A DNA stretch of 53,196 nt, from the NCBI GenBank assembly GCA_902780695.1, contig CACZGM010000022.1, positions 1-53,196 of the forward strand. The letters are read 5' to 3'. Under the pieces are notes generated by a model that worked only from the letters and a program-made list of their open reading frames with translations, did not search any database and had not been told where the DNA came from. Below, piece by piece: positions 7,240 to 15,522 of this stretch; the first letter of the stretch is position 1; each line of letters starts with the position of its first letter. Made by a program: the position numbers and the translations under genes. Source of the DNA: an uncultured Ruminococcus sp. GTDB lineage: Bacteria > Bacillota > Clostridia > Oscillospirales > Ruminococcaceae.

Positions 7240-8004
7240 ATGTATATATACCAAACGGGACTGATCGGTGAGGCAGTCCGCGCAAAGATAGAAAATACAA
7301 AAAGCGCCGTCATGGGCGGCACTCACAGCACAGAGAGCTTCGGTGACATACTGCGCTCGTTTATGGTGAACACGAATGACAAACCGAAAGCTGTCGGAAT
7401 ATCCGGCACATCGCAGGACAGCACTTCCCCGATAGCACATGCGGACGGAAAGACTCTTCTGTACGCGCTGTCCAACGCAGACAGTGACACGACTGCCGCA
7501 GCTGTGGTCGGGGCGCTCGGCCTGCCGATATCTGACAACAGCCTTAAAGCGTCGGCTGATGCGCTTACCCGCGCGATAAATCTGCTGAACGCGGCGGAGG
7601 GTGCGGACAAGGAAACGCTGATACCGGTGCTTACAGACCTTACCGACAGATATAACGGTCTTGTATCCGGTCTGAAAGCGCAGTCAACCGCGTCCGGTGT
7701 CATGTATTCGAGGCTGTTCGACACGGCGGCAAAATCGGCATCGGAGCTTCTCGCAAAAGCCGGTATAACCGCGGACGATTCCGGTAAGCTCACATTTGAC
7801 CCGAACAAATTCGAGGAACTTGATATCTCCGGCTTTATTAGCACTGTTTCCTCGGCGGCCGATGCGGTATCGACCTATGCTTCCTCCGTCACCGGACAGC
7901 AGAACGGCTCTCTGCTCGACTTCCTTTCCGGAGATGAAAACAGCGATGATTCCTATGTGAGCACGACGAACTATTATAATACGCTGATAGATTCATTTAC
8001 TTAA
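7240..8004 (+). CDS. Hypothetical protein, weak flagellar-cap (FliD C-terminus)-like signature
   Basis: 254 aa, no signal peptide or membrane segment, rich in Ser, Ala, Asp and Thr, largely helical. The start at 7240 has GGAGAAAGG at 6 nt; the ATG at 7219 has no site. The stretch GKLTFDPNKFEEL, preceded by a helical segment with LTDRYNGLVSGL, resembles the C-terminal region of FliD (filament cap), where a G-x-L-x-hydrophobic-D-x-x-K pattern recurs. The whole FliD N-terminus is absent. It is third in a possible operon after the ATPase-like gene and popT. The TAA stop lies inside the left end of a dispersed repeat. The FliD link is inference. Confidence 0.6.
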   Translation: MYIYQTGLIGEAVRAKIENTKSAVMGGTHSTESFGDILRSFMVNTNDKPKAVGISGTSQDSTSPIAHADGKTLLYALSNADSDTTAAAVVGALGLPISDNSLKASADALTRAINLLNAAEGADKETLIPVLTDLTDRYNGLVSGLKAQSTASGVMYSRLFDTAAKSASELLAKAGITADDSGKLTFDPNKFEELDISGFISTVSSAADAVSTYASSVTGQQNGSLLDFLSGDENSDDSYVSTTNYYNTLIDSFT

Positions 8005-8121
8005 TGTCTGCTCATCAATCGTAGGTCGGAATGAGCTTGACATCAAGGCTTTCCTAAATCCGCATTGCGGATTTAGGAACAACAACTGCCATAAGGCAGT
8101 TGTTGAGGACGCATTACTTAA
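8001..8121. repeat. Hairpin repeat, family 2 copy 1
   Basis: Starts with ttaatgtctgctcatcaa and ends with the roughly inverted ttgaggacgcattacttaa. It contains two stems: cctaaatccgc/gcggatttagg (8053-8077, perfect 11 bp) and caacaactgcc/ggcagttgttg (8080-8105, perfect 11 bp). The reverse complement of the same modules occurs at 13408-13594. The gene before it ends on the TAA at 8002-8004 inside the repeat. Confidence 0.65.
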
Positions 8122-8152
8122 GGGACGAGTTATCCGACTTACTGCAAGCAAT

Positions 8153-8192
8153 AAAAACCCCGATAAGATGTTTGCATCTTATCGGGGTTTTT
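8153..8192. terminator. Strong bidirectional terminator
   Basis: Perfect 18-bp stem (8153-8170 with 8175-8192) with a 4-nt loop tttg, AAAAA on one side and TTTTT on the other, between convergent genes. Confidence 0.93.
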
Positions 8193-8219
8193 GAATAAAC
8201 GGAATCTTTCAAATCTCAC

Positions 8220-8780
8220 TTACTTGATAAGTCTGTACTTACCGAGGATCGGTAATTCTACTGCTTTATCGTTCAGTATATTGATAAGCTCATAGAAGAA
8301 TGCGGCGATATGTATGATCGTCCCCGCAAGGCTGATAAGGCGTGAGAGTGTGCCGAAAATAGCTCCCGCAAAGGGAACGGGCAGCAATACCAGAGCGCCG
8401 ACGATAGCGGAGACTACCCATACAGCCGCACTGAATATCAGAAGCACAAGTCCCTGATTGGCATGGAATTTTCCGACCCTGGAGTTCGGGCAAACCAGAA
8501 GCGGCAGGAAAAACAGTATCCACAGATACGAAAGTATGTATGCCCACTTGTTGCTGCTTGAAAGGTCTTCAGGCTCAAACTCTCCTGTACAGTCCTTTGC
8601 GTCTCCGATAGTGACAGCCTCTTTGGGCTGTTCCTGCTGTGTGTTCTGCTGCGTACTTTGCTGTGCATTTCCGGGAGCCGCCTGCTGCTGTTGATGAATC
8701 TGATCTATGGGGGCTCCGCAGGCAGGGCAGCTGAATGCACCCTCGGGGAGCTGCGCACCGCAGTGATTGCAAAATGCCAT
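8220..8780 (-). CDS. Zinc-ribbon membrane protein (DUF4870/Tic20-like C-terminus)
   Basis: 186 aa. The N-terminal zinc ribbon has two CxxC knuckles (CNHCGAQLPEG and CPACGAPI). A Gln-rich disordered linker follows (about 30-53), then three or four hydrophobic helices with the VGKFHANQGLVLL segment typical of the DUF4870-like family. Function unknown; probably membrane-anchored with a cytosolic zinc knuckle. It begins 1 nt after the recX stop, so it is almost certainly co-transcribed at the end of the tetR-recA-recX operon. The strong terminator downstream closes the unit. Confidence 0.83.
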   Translation of the reverse strand: MAFCNHCGAQLPEGAFSCPACGAPIDQIHQQQQAAPGNAQQSTQQNTQQEQPKEAVTIGDAKDCTGEFEPEDLSSSNKWAYILSYLWILFFLPLLVCPNSRVGKFHANQGLVLLIFSAAVWVVSAIVGALVLLPVPFAGAIFGTLSRLISLAGTIIHIAAFFYELINILNDKAVELPILGKYRLIK

Positions 8781-8781
8781 A

Positions 8782-9267
8782 TTAATAGTCCTCCTCGTTC
8801 ATGTCGTCCTTTACGATGTAAAGAGCGCTTTTGATATCGTTGTATGAATAACCGCGCCGTGCGAGCGCGGCTATTATCTTCTGCATTTCCTTCTTCCCTT
8901 CGATACCGCTCTGAAACAGTCTGTCGGAATACTTCTTCCGCAGTATCCCGGCTATTTCCGCGGTAATATCGTCTTTGGAATATTTTTCAAGCGCGGCTTC
9001 GATCGTCTCGGTTTCAAGCAGCTTCCGGCGCATCATTGCCGCCGCTCTGCTCTTTCCGTACTTCTTTACCGTTATATACTGCCGTGCGAGCTTTTCCGCG
9101 TACCTGTCATCGTCGATGTACCCGTATTCGCACATCATTTCGGCAACGGTCACGGCGGTCTTTTCGCTGTAATTGTTTTTCAGCTTCTCTATCAGTTCGT
9201 TCCTGCCGTAATCGCGTCCGCCGATAAGGTGCATTGCCCGTCTTTTGGCGATATCAAGCTCTTCCAT
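8782..9267 (-). CDS. recX: RecX, regulator of RecA
   Basis: 161 aa, small helical-repeat protein that binds the RecA filament and limits its activity. Recognised by the three tandem helical modules: AMHLIGGRDYGRNELIEKL, EYGYIDDDRYAEKLARQYI and the C-terminal AALARRGYSYNDIKSAL. Length is normal for the family. It lies 8 nt after recA on the same strand, the classic arrangement, so it is expected to be made with RecA. It ends 1 nt before the zinc-ribbon gene. Confidence 0.93.
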   Translation of the reverse strand: MEELDIAKRRAMHLIGGRDYGRNELIEKLKNNYSEKTAVTVAEMMCEYGYIDDDRYAEKLARQYITVKKYGKSRAAAMMRRKLLETETIEAALEKYSKDDITAEIAGILRKKYSDRLFQSGIEGKKEMQKIIAALARRGYSYNDIKSALYIVKDDMNEEDY

Positions 9268-9275
9268 TTGCTATA

Positions 9276-10490
9276 TCAGTCCGCGTCGATCTCGTCTATC
9301 GAGAATTCCTCAAAATCGTCGTCCGCAGCCACAACAACACTGCTCTTCTTTGCTCTGCCGCGCTTGGGTTTTTCGGCTGCCGGAGCTTCCTCGCCTGCCG
9401 CGGGAGCTTCCGGTGCAGGCGTATCGTCGTCGTCCTCACCGCCGTTTACGTCATAGTCGAGTTTCTCCGCGCTTGACCAGATCTTGTCCTCGATCTCCTG
9501 CATAACGTCCGGGTTGTCGTCGAGGAACTTCTTCGTGTTCTCGCGTCCCTGACCTATGCGCATATCGTTATAGCTGAACCACGCGCCGGACTTCTTGATA
9601 ATGTCAAGCTCTATTGCGTAGTCGAGCACCTCGCCCGTTCTGGAAATGCCGTGACCGAATATCATGTCGAATTCACAGCTCTTGAAAGGCGGTGCTACCT
9701 TGTTCTTGATGACCTTGCACTTTGTGCGGTTTCCGATAGTGTCCGCGCCGTCCTTGATAGCCTCGCCCTTGCGTACCTCGATACGCACGGAGGCGTAGAA
9801 TTTCAGTGCGCGTCCGCCGGGAGTCGTCTCCGGGTTGCCGAACATAATGCCGATCTTTTCGCGTATCTGGTTTATGAAGATAGCGACGGTATTCGATTTG
9901 GAAATAACGGCTGTGAGCTTTTTCATAGCGGCGGACATAAGTCTTGCCTGCACGCCGACAAAGGTGTCGCCCATGTCACCCTCGATCTCGGCTTTTGTTA
10001 CCATAGCGGCAACGGAGTCAAGAACGATTATGTCGATAGCGCCGGAACGCACGAGTGCTTCCATTATATCGAGAGCCTGCTCGCCTGTATCTGGCTGTGA
10101 TACGATAAGCTGGTCAACGTCAACGCCGAGAGCCTTCGCGTAAACAGGGTCGAGAGCGTGCTCAACATCTACGAATGCCGCAATGCCTCCGCGCTTCTGC
10201 GCTTCAGCGATCGCGTGGAGAGTAACGGTGGTCTTGCCGCCGGATTCGGGTCCGAATATCTCAACGATACGTCCTTTCGGAAGTCCGCCGATACCGAGCG
10301 CCATATCAAGACCGATAGAGCCGGTGGGGATAGCCTCAACATTAAGATTGGTCTTCTCACCCATTCTCATGACCGAGCCCGCGCCGAACTGCTTTTCTAT
10401 CTGCGCGATAGCAGCGTCAAGAGCTTTCTTCTTGTCTTCCGGGGTAACGGGTCTTTCAAGTATTTTTTTGGAAGATGGTGCTTTTGCCAT
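9276..10490 (-). CDS. recA: Recombinase RecA
   Basis: 404 aa. DNA-strand exchange ATPase and SOS coprotease. Walker A is GPESGGKTT near residue 80; other hallmarks are [24 protein letters not shown] (Walker B) and [25 protein letters not shown] (loop 2 region). It is longer than the usual ~350 aa: an N-terminal extension of about 15 residues, and an Ala/Pro/Glu-rich tail from about residue 350 with a basic KPKRGRAKK patch before a very acidic end. The gene starts only 2 nt after a TetR-type gene, an unusual partner. I see no Cheo-type LexA box (GAAC-N4-GTTC) near the upstream promoter. Confidence 0.97.
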   Translation of the reverse strand: MAKAPSSKKILERPVTPEDKKKALDAAIAQIEKQFGAGSVMRMGEKTNLNVEAIPTGSIGLDMALGIGGLPKGRIVEIFGPESGGKTTVTLHAIAEAQKRGGIAAFVDVEHALDPVYAKALGVDVDQLIVSQPDTGEQALDIMEALVRSGAIDIIVLDSVAAMVTKAEIEGDMGDTFVGVQARLMSAAMKKLTAVISKSNTVAIFINQIREKIGIMFGNPETTPGGRALKFYASVRIEVRKGEAIKDGADTIGNRTKCKVIKNKVAPPFKSCEFDMIFGHGISRTGEVLDYAIELDIIKKSGAWFSYNDMRIGQGRENTKKFLDDNPDVMQEIEDKIWSSAEKLDYDVNGGEDDDDTPAPEAPAAGEEAPAAEKPKRGRAKKSSVVVAADDDFEEFSIDEIDAD

Positions 10491-10492
10491 AT

Positions 10493-11080
10493 TTATTTCC
10501 TTTCTGTGTCATTGTTCTTTTTTCCGCCGACCGCGCATCTTTGCGCTATCTCTTCGATCATGCCCTTTTTTATCTCGCACATACGCATGAATTGCTTTTT
10601 TACGTCGCTTTTCATACCGTTTCTCTGCCAGTCGAGTATCTGTCCGAAGCAGGCGCATTTGTAGAAGTTGATGATAACGTCCTTGTCGAAACCGCTGATG
10701 TCGTAGCCGGCGAAAACGCTGTTGATGTAGGTCGTGACGACGTACTCGCATACTCTCCACAGGTATTGCTCATAGATGTCTCTGCTTACGGAGTTATAGA
10801 TATGCATTGCAGCCTTGCGGTTGTTCATCGCGAAGCTGATAGCCGCGTCGAGACATTCTTCGAGCGAATTGATCGACGGGTATTCGGATATAATATTCTC
10901 CGCCTGCTCGGTGACCATTTCTTCTATCAGCGATGGAAGGTCACGGAAGTGGTAGTAGAACGAGTTGCGGTTGATACCGCAGTCCTCGACTATATCCTTT
11001 ACGGTGATCTGATTTATAGGCTTGTCGTTCAGCAGCTTCAGAGCCGATGCTTTAATAGCCTTTTCCGTAAGATTTGCCAA
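10493..11080 (-). CDS. TetR/AcrR-family regulator, first gene of the recA operon
   Basis: 195 aa. The N-terminal helix-turn-helix is clear ([38 protein letters not shown], about 7-46), and the C-terminal helical domain probably senses a ligand. The SFYYHF hallmark is typical of the DhaS-like branch. It ends 2 nt before the recA start, implying translational coupling. A TTGTA-N6-TACAA palindrome overlaps the -35 box of the promoter in front, consistent with autoregulation, which would also put recA under its control. Ligand unknown. Confidence 0.92.
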   Translation of the reverse strand: MANLTEKAIKASALKLLNDKPINQITVKDIVEDCGINRNSFYYHFRDLPSLIEEMVTEQAENIISEYPSINSLEECLDAAISFAMNNRKAAMHIYNSVSRDIYEQYLWRVCEYVVTTYINSVFAGYDISGFDKDVIINFYKCACFGQILDWQRNGMKSDVKKQFMRMCEIKKGMIEEIAQRCAVGGKKNNDTERK

Positions 11081-11174
11081 TCTCTCTCATTCCTCATTGT
11101 GTCTTTGTTTTTTCCGCCGATGCCGGGGAAAGATATGATTTATATACAATATCAAAAGTACAGATCTACAACTG

Positions 11175-11203
11175 ATTATATCATATTTTGTAATAAAATA
11201 CAA
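11175..11203 (-). promoter_or_regulatory. Promoter of tetR-recA-recX with candidate TetR operator
   Basis: Minus strand: TTGTAT (11203-11198), 17-nt spacer, TATAAT (11180-11175). The palindrome TTGTA-ATAAAA-TACAA at 11188-11203 covers the -35 box and part of the spacer and is the best operator candidate for the TetR protein encoded just downstream. Confidence 0.65.
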
Positions 11204-11249
11204 CCGTTTTATCCATTTATTTGCACGCAGGCGTACTGATATCCCGCAG

Positions 11250-11858
11250 TCATTCAAGAAAATACGATGCCTCCATATCGGCAGTCGAAAGCGCGAAGGC
11301 GAGCGGGAACATCTCAAATGCCCTGCCGATGTTGTTGCGGTCAGCAACATCGCCGTAGGAGAAACCCATGTGCCAGCGGATAGCCATAGCTTCCTCGCGT
11401 GAAAGCCGCATGAACCCGCTTATCATATACACTGATTTTTCGCCGTGACCGTATGGCAGACCGTCCTCGATGCGGTAGTACGGCACCTTTTCCCACTGCC
11501 CCTGCTCGTTTTTGGCATTCCTGTAATCAACCTTGTAGATGTCGGTCTTGCAGATATCGTGCAGCAGCGCTACTATCGCGATCTGCTCATCGGTGTAGCC
11601 GTTTACCCCGTACAGCTCCTTTACCCTGTCTCTTTCGAGATAGGCTTTCAGACACTGATACACATTGAGTGAGTGCTGTGCGAGTCCTCCCTCATAGGCG
11701 CTGTGGTATTTCGTGCTTGCGGGCGCGGTAAAGAAGTCGCTCTTGTGAACGAGGTAATCGAGCAGCTTATCCGAGCCGTCGCGCATTATGTTCTCTGTGT
11801 ATATCTTTATATACTCCGCTTTTATCTCGCCTGCGGAGCGCTGTACTTTTTCTGCCAT
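11250..11858 (-). CDS. HD-domain phosphohydrolase
   Basis: 202 aa, cytoplasmic. The metal-binding HD signature is present: the first His in GGLAQHSLNVYQCL (about residue 62), the HD doublet in IVALLHDICKTD (about 99-100), and a further His in RWHMGFSYGD. The HSAYEGGLAQHS pattern matches a broad group of small HD hydrolases in Bacillota related to the YhaM-type HD domain. Substrate (nucleotide or nucleic acid) cannot be told from sequence. It lies upstream of the tetR-recA unit but with 170 nt and a promoter between them, so probably a separate transcript. Confidence 0.83.
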   Translation of the reverse strand: MAEKVQRSAGEIKAEYIKIYTENIMRDGSDKLLDYLVHKSDFFTAPASTKYHSAYEGGLAQHSLNVYQCLKAYLERDRVKELYGVNGYTDEQIAIVALLHDICKTDIYKVDYRNAKNEQGQWEKVPYYRIEDGLPYGHGEKSVYMISGFMRLSREEAMAIRWHMGFSYGDVADRNNIGRAFEMFPLAFALSTADMEASYFLE

Positions 11859-11882
11859 ATAGTGTACCTCATTTAAATCAAA

Positions 11883-11911
11883 ATGCCGTACCGCATATCA
11901 CGGTACGGCAT
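11883..11911 (-). terminator. Terminator of the sugar ABC ATPase gene
   Basis: Perfect 11-bp stem atgccgtaccg/cggtacggcat, 7-nt loop, followed on the minus strand by a TTTGATTT tract. Confidence 0.8.
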
Positions 11912-11926
11912 AATTCAATGCGTTTA

Positions 11927-13069
11927 TTATGAAAGGATAGCGTGTTCGTCAGCAGCGTCAAAGAGGTGGATCTTGTTAGGATCGATAGCCAGCTTGACAA
12001 CGTCCTGAGGACGAGCAGCGCAGCGAGGCGAAACTCTTGCTGTGATAGGCATACCCTCGCAGGTGAGGTAGAGGTATGTCTCTGCACCCATCATTTCGGT
12101 TACATCAACGTTAGCTTCGATGATACCCGTTGTAGCAGCGGAGATGAACATTTCCTCATCGTGGATGCTCTCGGGACGGATACCGAGGATAACGTCCTTG
12201 TCAACGTAGTAGTTGAGAGCTTCTGCGTCAGCCTTTGCGGACGGGATCTCAACATAGAACTTTCTTCCTCTGGAGGTCTTTGTATCTTCGGAACCGAACT
12301 CAACGGTGAACTTGCCGTTCATCATTATGAGCTTGGCGTCGATGAAGTTCATCTGAGGTGTACCGATGAAGCCTGCAACGAACTTGTTTACAGGGTTCTC
12401 GTAGAGGTTCAGAGGCGAGTCTATCTGCTGGATGTAACCGTCCTTCATAACGACGATACGGTCACCCATCGTCATAGCCTCGATCTGGTCATGTGTAACG
12501 TAGATGAATGTTGTACCGAGTTTCTTATGGAGCTTGGAGAGCTCGGTTCTCATCTGTGCACGCAGCTTTGCATCGAGGTTGGACAGAGGCTCGTCAAGCA
12601 GGAATACCTGAGGATCACGAACTATAGCACGGCCCAGCGCAACACGCTGTCTCTGACCGCCGGACAAAGCCTTCGGCTTTCTGTCGAGCAGGTGAGCGAT
12701 ATCGAGTATCTTTGCAGCTTCTTCAACGAGCTTCTTTATTTCGTCTTTCGGAACCTTTCTGAGCTTAAGACCGAAAGCCATATTCTCAAAAACGGTCATA
12801 TGAGGATACAGAGCGTAGTTCTGGAAAACCATCGCGATATCTCTGTCCTTAGGAGCAACGTCGTTAACAAGACGGTCGCCTATGAAGAGCTCGCCTTCGG
12901 ATATTTCTTCAAGACCTGCGATCATACGGAGTGTTGTGGACTTACCGCAGCCGGAAGGACCAACGAGGATAATGAATTCCTTATCCTTTATGTTCATAGA
13001 GAAATCGGATACGGCTACAACGCCTCCGGGATAGCGCTTATATATGCCTCTTAATGATAAACTTGCCAT
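11927..13069 (-). CDS. msmX: Sugar ABC transporter ATP-binding protein (MsmX/UgpC family)
   Basis: 380 aa ATPase that energises carbohydrate ABC importers. Walker [11 protein letters not shown] (about 36-45), Q-loop [11 protein letters not shown], signature [14 protein letters not shown], Walker [13 protein letters not shown] and H-loop [15 protein letters not shown] are intact, and a C-terminal TOBE/regulatory domain follows (about 235-380). No permease or binding-protein genes are near, which fits the known role of MsmX as a shared ATPase serving several sugar importers. It has a perfect GGAGG site, its own promoter and its own terminator, so it is a single-gene unit. Confidence 0.92.
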   Translation of the reverse strand: MASLSLRGIYKRYPGGVVAVSDFSMNIKDKEFIILVGPSGCGKSTTLRMIAGLEEISEGELFIGDRLVNDVAPKDRDIAMVFQNYALYPHMTVFENMAFGLKLRKVPKDEIKKLVEEAAKILDIAHLLDRKPKALSGGQRQRVALGRAIVRDPQVFLLDEPLSNLDAKLRAQMRTELSKLHKKLGTTFIYVTHDQIEAMTMGDRIVVMKDGYIQQIDSPLNLYENPVNKFVAGFIGTPQMNFIDAKLIMMNGKFTVEFGSEDTKTSRGRKFYVEIPSAKADAEALNYYVDKDVILGIRPESIHDEEMFISAATTGIIEANVDVTEMMGAETYLYLTCEGMPITARVSPRCAARPQDVVKLAIDPNKIHLFDAADEHAILS

Positions 13070-13105
13070 TGGGGAACCTCCTGTAGAGTAATATTTTACT
13101 CATAT

Positions 13106-13134
13106 ATAATAACAGAATTTACAGCAAAATGTAA
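13106..13134 (-). promoter_or_regulatory. Promoter of msmX
   Basis: Minus strand: TTACAT (13134-13129), 17-nt spacer, TATTAT (13111-13106). A strong AGGAGG ribosome-binding site follows just before the ATG. Confidence 0.6.
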
Positions 13135-13407
13135 GTACCTATTTGACTAAATTTTTTTGAGCGGCTTTATATAAAATGCCTAAACAGGACAAAACCGGCC
13201 TTTAGCCTTATCCGTTTTGTAGTTAATATCAACAAAATAAAGCGCTGGAACAGCGATTTTAAGCGCGGAAAACGGCTTTCCTGAATCCGATTTTGTCAAC
13301 TTTGCTTATCTTTGACTATTCTTTTTGTTAAAATTTCCACATATATTGTATGGAAAGGAAAAATGAACCACTAAATTTTGTTTAAAATGCAGACAGTCCA
13401 ATATAAA
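13135..13407. other. AT-rich intergenic region without a visible gene
   Basis: Part of a 560-nt gap between the divergent msmX and small lipoprotein genes. It contains T-rich tracts and a degenerate palindromic patch (aaagcgctggaacagcgatttt), but no open frame with a ribosome-binding site, no tRNA and no riboswitch consensus that I recognise. Confidence 0.4.
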
Positions 13408-13594
13408 TAATGTGTCATCAACAACTGCCTTATGGCAGTTGTTGTTCCGAAATCCGCAATGCGGACTTCGGAGAGCCTTAAAAATACACTTTCAGCGTAT
13501 TTTCAAGGCGGACACATTCCTTGCACTTTTGCAACCACGAACAGGATTCAAGCTGCGCTATGAAGCCTGTTCGCGGTTGATGAGCAGACATTAA
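13408..13594. repeat. Hairpin repeat, family 2 copy 2 (187 bp)
   Basis: Ends are taatgtgtcatcaac and its near inverse ttgatgagcagacatta. Four successive stems lie inside: caacaactgcc/ggcagttgttg (13419-13444), ccgaaatccgc/gcggacttcgg, aaaatacact/gcgtatttt, and a long gaacagg/cctgttc arm near the right end. It is in the opposite orientation to the copy at 8001-8121, which lacks the last two stems. No open frame inside. Confidence 0.65.
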
Positions 13595-13604
13595 ATAGTA
13601 TAAC
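13577..13604 (+). promoter_or_regulatory. Possible promoter partly supplied by the repeat
   Basis: TTGATG (13577-13582), 16-nt spacer, TATAAC (13599-13604). The -35 hexamer is in the terminal repeat and the -10 just outside it. Tentative; it is the only plausible promoter close to the lipoprotein gene at 13632. Confidence 0.4.
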
Positions 13605-13631
13605 AGTATCGGGTAAAAGGAGATATTTGCA

Positions 13632-14027
13632 ATGAAACGTTTTATATCATCGGCGTGTGCTGCCGCGGCTGCGGCAATTATGCTTTCGGCGTGCGCACCT
13701 TCACTGAGCGTGTCGTCCGAGGAAGATATCATCACCTTTCTGAACGGAAAAAACATTGCGGTGACGCAGGGTGCCGGCTGCAAGACAGTGACGATACCCT
13801 CGGAGTTCGGTGAGGTCTATGAGCGGTATAACGAGCTCCAGAGATCGCAGGGCTTTGATCTGTCCGGCTACCGTTCCCGCGAGGCACAGGTCTATACTTT
13901 CGCGGTTATTTCCGTACACGGAGAACACGCCGAAAACACCGAAGCGCACGTCATGGTGTGCGACGGAAAGATAATCGGCGGTGATATCTCGTCCCCTGCT
14001 CTTGACGGCGGAATGAGCGGATTTTGA
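13632..14027 (+). CDS. Small lipoprotein, possible DUF4830
   Basis: 131 aa with a lipoprotein signal (KRFISSACAAAAAAIMLSAC). The core VYERYNELQRSQGFDLSGYR followed by a short beta-rich stretch (VYTFAVISVHG) and VMVCDGKIIGGDI resembles the DUF4830 family of small Bacillota surface proteins. Function unknown. AAGGAG lies 9 nt before the ATG. It is convergent with sigF and has no clear terminator; only 41 nt separate them. The DUF4830 assignment is from memory of the family pattern and should be treated as tentative. Confidence 0.72.
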   Translation: MKRFISSACAAAAAAIMLSACAPSLSVSSEEDIITFLNGKNIAVTQGAGCKTVTIPSEFGEVYERYNELQRSQGFDLSGYRSREAQVYTFAVISVHGEHAENTEAHVMVCDGKIIGGDISSPALDGGMSGF

Positions 14028-14068
14028 ATATAGGTATTGTGATGTGATCCGTGAGTCGTTTTCGCTTA

Positions 14069-14719
14069 TTATACCAGCATCGAACGCAGGCTGTCAAGTA
14101 TCTTCTTCTCCCGTCGTGAAACCTGGACCTGCGTCATACCAAGTGCCTTGCCGGTCTCGGACTGTGTCTTTTCCAGCATATAGCGAAGATATATCAGCCG
14201 TCTGTCCTGCTCCCCGAGTGAGCCGAGACACTGCCCGAGCGCTATGTGCTCCGTTGCTTTCAGCTGCGGCGGATCAACGGGAACATCAAATTCCGTGCCG
14301 TCCTCTTCGCCGCTCGTAAGCGATACCGCAGGCCGTGACGCAGCTATCGCTTCCGTCACGCTTTCTTCAGTTTCGCCGAGCCTGTCCGCTATCTCCGAGA
14401 CCGTCGGGCTTCTGCCTTCCGCCGAACAGCGTTCCCGGTATGACGCTATCCTGAGTGACAGCTCCTTTATCGTCCTGCTTACCTTTACCGTGCCGCCGTC
14501 TCTGAACAGCCGCTTTATTTCCCCGAGAATAACAGGCACTGCGTAGGTGGAGAACTGCAGTCCGCGGGATTCGTCAAATCCGCGTGCCGCTTTCACAAGA
14601 CCCATGCAGCCCGCGGAGACGAGCTCCTCGTATTCTATGCCTCTCCCTCTGAAACGGTTCGCGAGCGAATGGACGAGTCCCATATTCTGTTCGATGAATT
14701 CGTCGGTAAGTCTGTCCAT
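14069..14719 (-). CDS. sigF: Sporulation sigma factor F (SpoIIAC)
   Basis: 216 aa sigma-70 family factor that drives forespore gene expression after septation. Region 2 (NMGLVHSLANRFRGRGIEYEELVSAGCMGLVKAARGFD), region 3 (SPTVSEIADRLGETEESVTEAI) and region 4 ending in the SigF-type KTQSETGKALGMTQVQVSRREKK are all present. It is somewhat shorter than the Bacillus subtilis protein (255 aa), mainly at the N-terminus. Position after spoIIAA and spoIIAB confirms the identity against SigG or SigB. It is expected to be held inactive by SpoIIAB. A matching sigma-F-type promoter is visible at 43489. Confidence 0.93.
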   Translation of the reverse strand: MDRLTDEFIEQNMGLVHSLANRFRGRGIEYEELVSAGCMGLVKAARGFDESRGLQFSTYAVPVILGEIKRLFRDGGTVKVSRTIKELSLRIASYRERCSAEGRSPTVSEIADRLGETEESVTEAIAASRPAVSLTSGEEDGTEFDVPVDPPQLKATEHIALGQCLGSLGEQDRRLIYLRYMLEKTQSETGKALGMTQVQVSRREKKILDSLRSMLV

Positions 14720-14720
14720 T

Positions 14721-15158
14721 TTACCCTCTGCGCCGCACCTGCTTCACCATTGTAACGCTTGTACCCTTTCCGGGTGCGCTCTTCACCCGCAGCTTGTCGG
14801 TGAAGCTCTCCATTACCGCGAAGCCGAGACCGGCGCGTTCCCCCTCCGGGCAGGTCGTGAAAAGCGGCTGCATCGCCTGCTCCACATCTTCTATACCGGT
14901 GCCTTTGTCGGTGATCTTTATGTAAAGCGTGTCCTCTCCGATTATCTTCAATTTCATATCTATATCACCGATGGTATCACGGTAACCATGTACTATGCAG
15001 TTCGTTACGGCTTCGGAGACAGCGGCTTTTATGTCGCTTATTTCCTCCACAGTGGGGTCGAGCTGCGCGGCGAACGCGGCTGCGCACATTCGGGCAAGCC
15101 CCTCGTTTTTCGAGTATCCGGGTATCGTTATTTTTATATAGTTTGTCGCTTTTTTCAT
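14721..15158 (-). CDS. spoIIAB: Anti-sigma F factor / serine kinase SpoIIAB
   Basis: 145 aa GHKL-type kinase that binds sigma-F and phosphorylates SpoIIAA. Visible ATP-fold motifs: SEAVTNCIVHGY (N box), ITDKGTGIEDVEQAMQPLFTT (G1 box) and GERAGLGFAVMESF (G2 box and lid). Family-typical length. It overlaps spoIIAA by 4 nt (ATGA) and ends 1 nt before sigF, so the three proteins are translationally linked in the usual stoichiometric module. Confidence 0.95.
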   Translation of the reverse strand: MKKATNYIKITIPGYSKNEGLARMCAAAFAAQLDPTVEEISDIKAAVSEAVTNCIVHGYRDTIGDIDMKLKIIGEDTLYIKITDKGTGIEDVEQAMQPLFTTCPEGERAGLGFAVMESFTDKLRVKSAPGKGTSVTMVKQVRRRG

Positions 15159-15484
15159 ATACGCTTCTCCTTTCCGAAGGGTCTCCTTGTTATCATAGGT
15201 TCAAGCCCCGACATTTTCAGTATTTTCGCGGCTCTCGCGGAGGGCTCCGTTATCTTCACCTTTCCATCCCACTGTTTCATGGTTCTCACCCGTCCGAGCA
15301 CAAGCCCCACGCCCGAGCTGTCCATGAACGTTACGCCGCTCATGTCGAATATCAGCAGGTCAGGCATTGCGCGTTCGAGCTCTCCGTCTATCATAATCCG
15401 CATCTCGGCTGCCGCGTGATGATCCACATCGCCGGATATTTTTGCTGTGAGACCGAATATCCCGTATTCAAACTCAACCGACAT
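15155..15484 (-). CDS. spoIIAA: Anti-anti-sigma F factor SpoIIAA
   Basis: 109 aa STAS-domain protein. When dephosphorylated it releases sigma-F from SpoIIAB. The phosphorylatable Ser lies in the conserved VTFMDSSGVGLVLGR motif (about residues 50-64). First gene of the spoIIA operon, preceded by a GGAGG site. The SpoIIE phosphatase is not in the window. In known sporulators this operon is under sigma-H; I could not find a convincing sigma-H promoter here. Confidence 0.95.
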   Translation of the reverse strand: MSVEFEYGIFGLTAKISGDVDHHAAAEMRIMIDGELERAMPDLLIFDMSGVTFMDSSGVGLVLGRVRTMKQWDGKVKITEPSARAAKILKMSGLEPMITRRPFGKEKRI

Positions 15485-15522
15485 TTTCTGTACCTCCGTT
15501 TTTGTTTCTTTTGATAATATAC

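Noticed and set aside
11081-11249. LexA (Cheo) box controlling recA
   Set aside because: No GAAC-N4-GTTC sequence was found in the gap before the tetR-recA operon.
11942-13054. Antisense open frame (370 codons) opposite msmX
   Set aside because: The sense strand has every ABC ATPase motif; the antisense frame has no start site and no family pattern.
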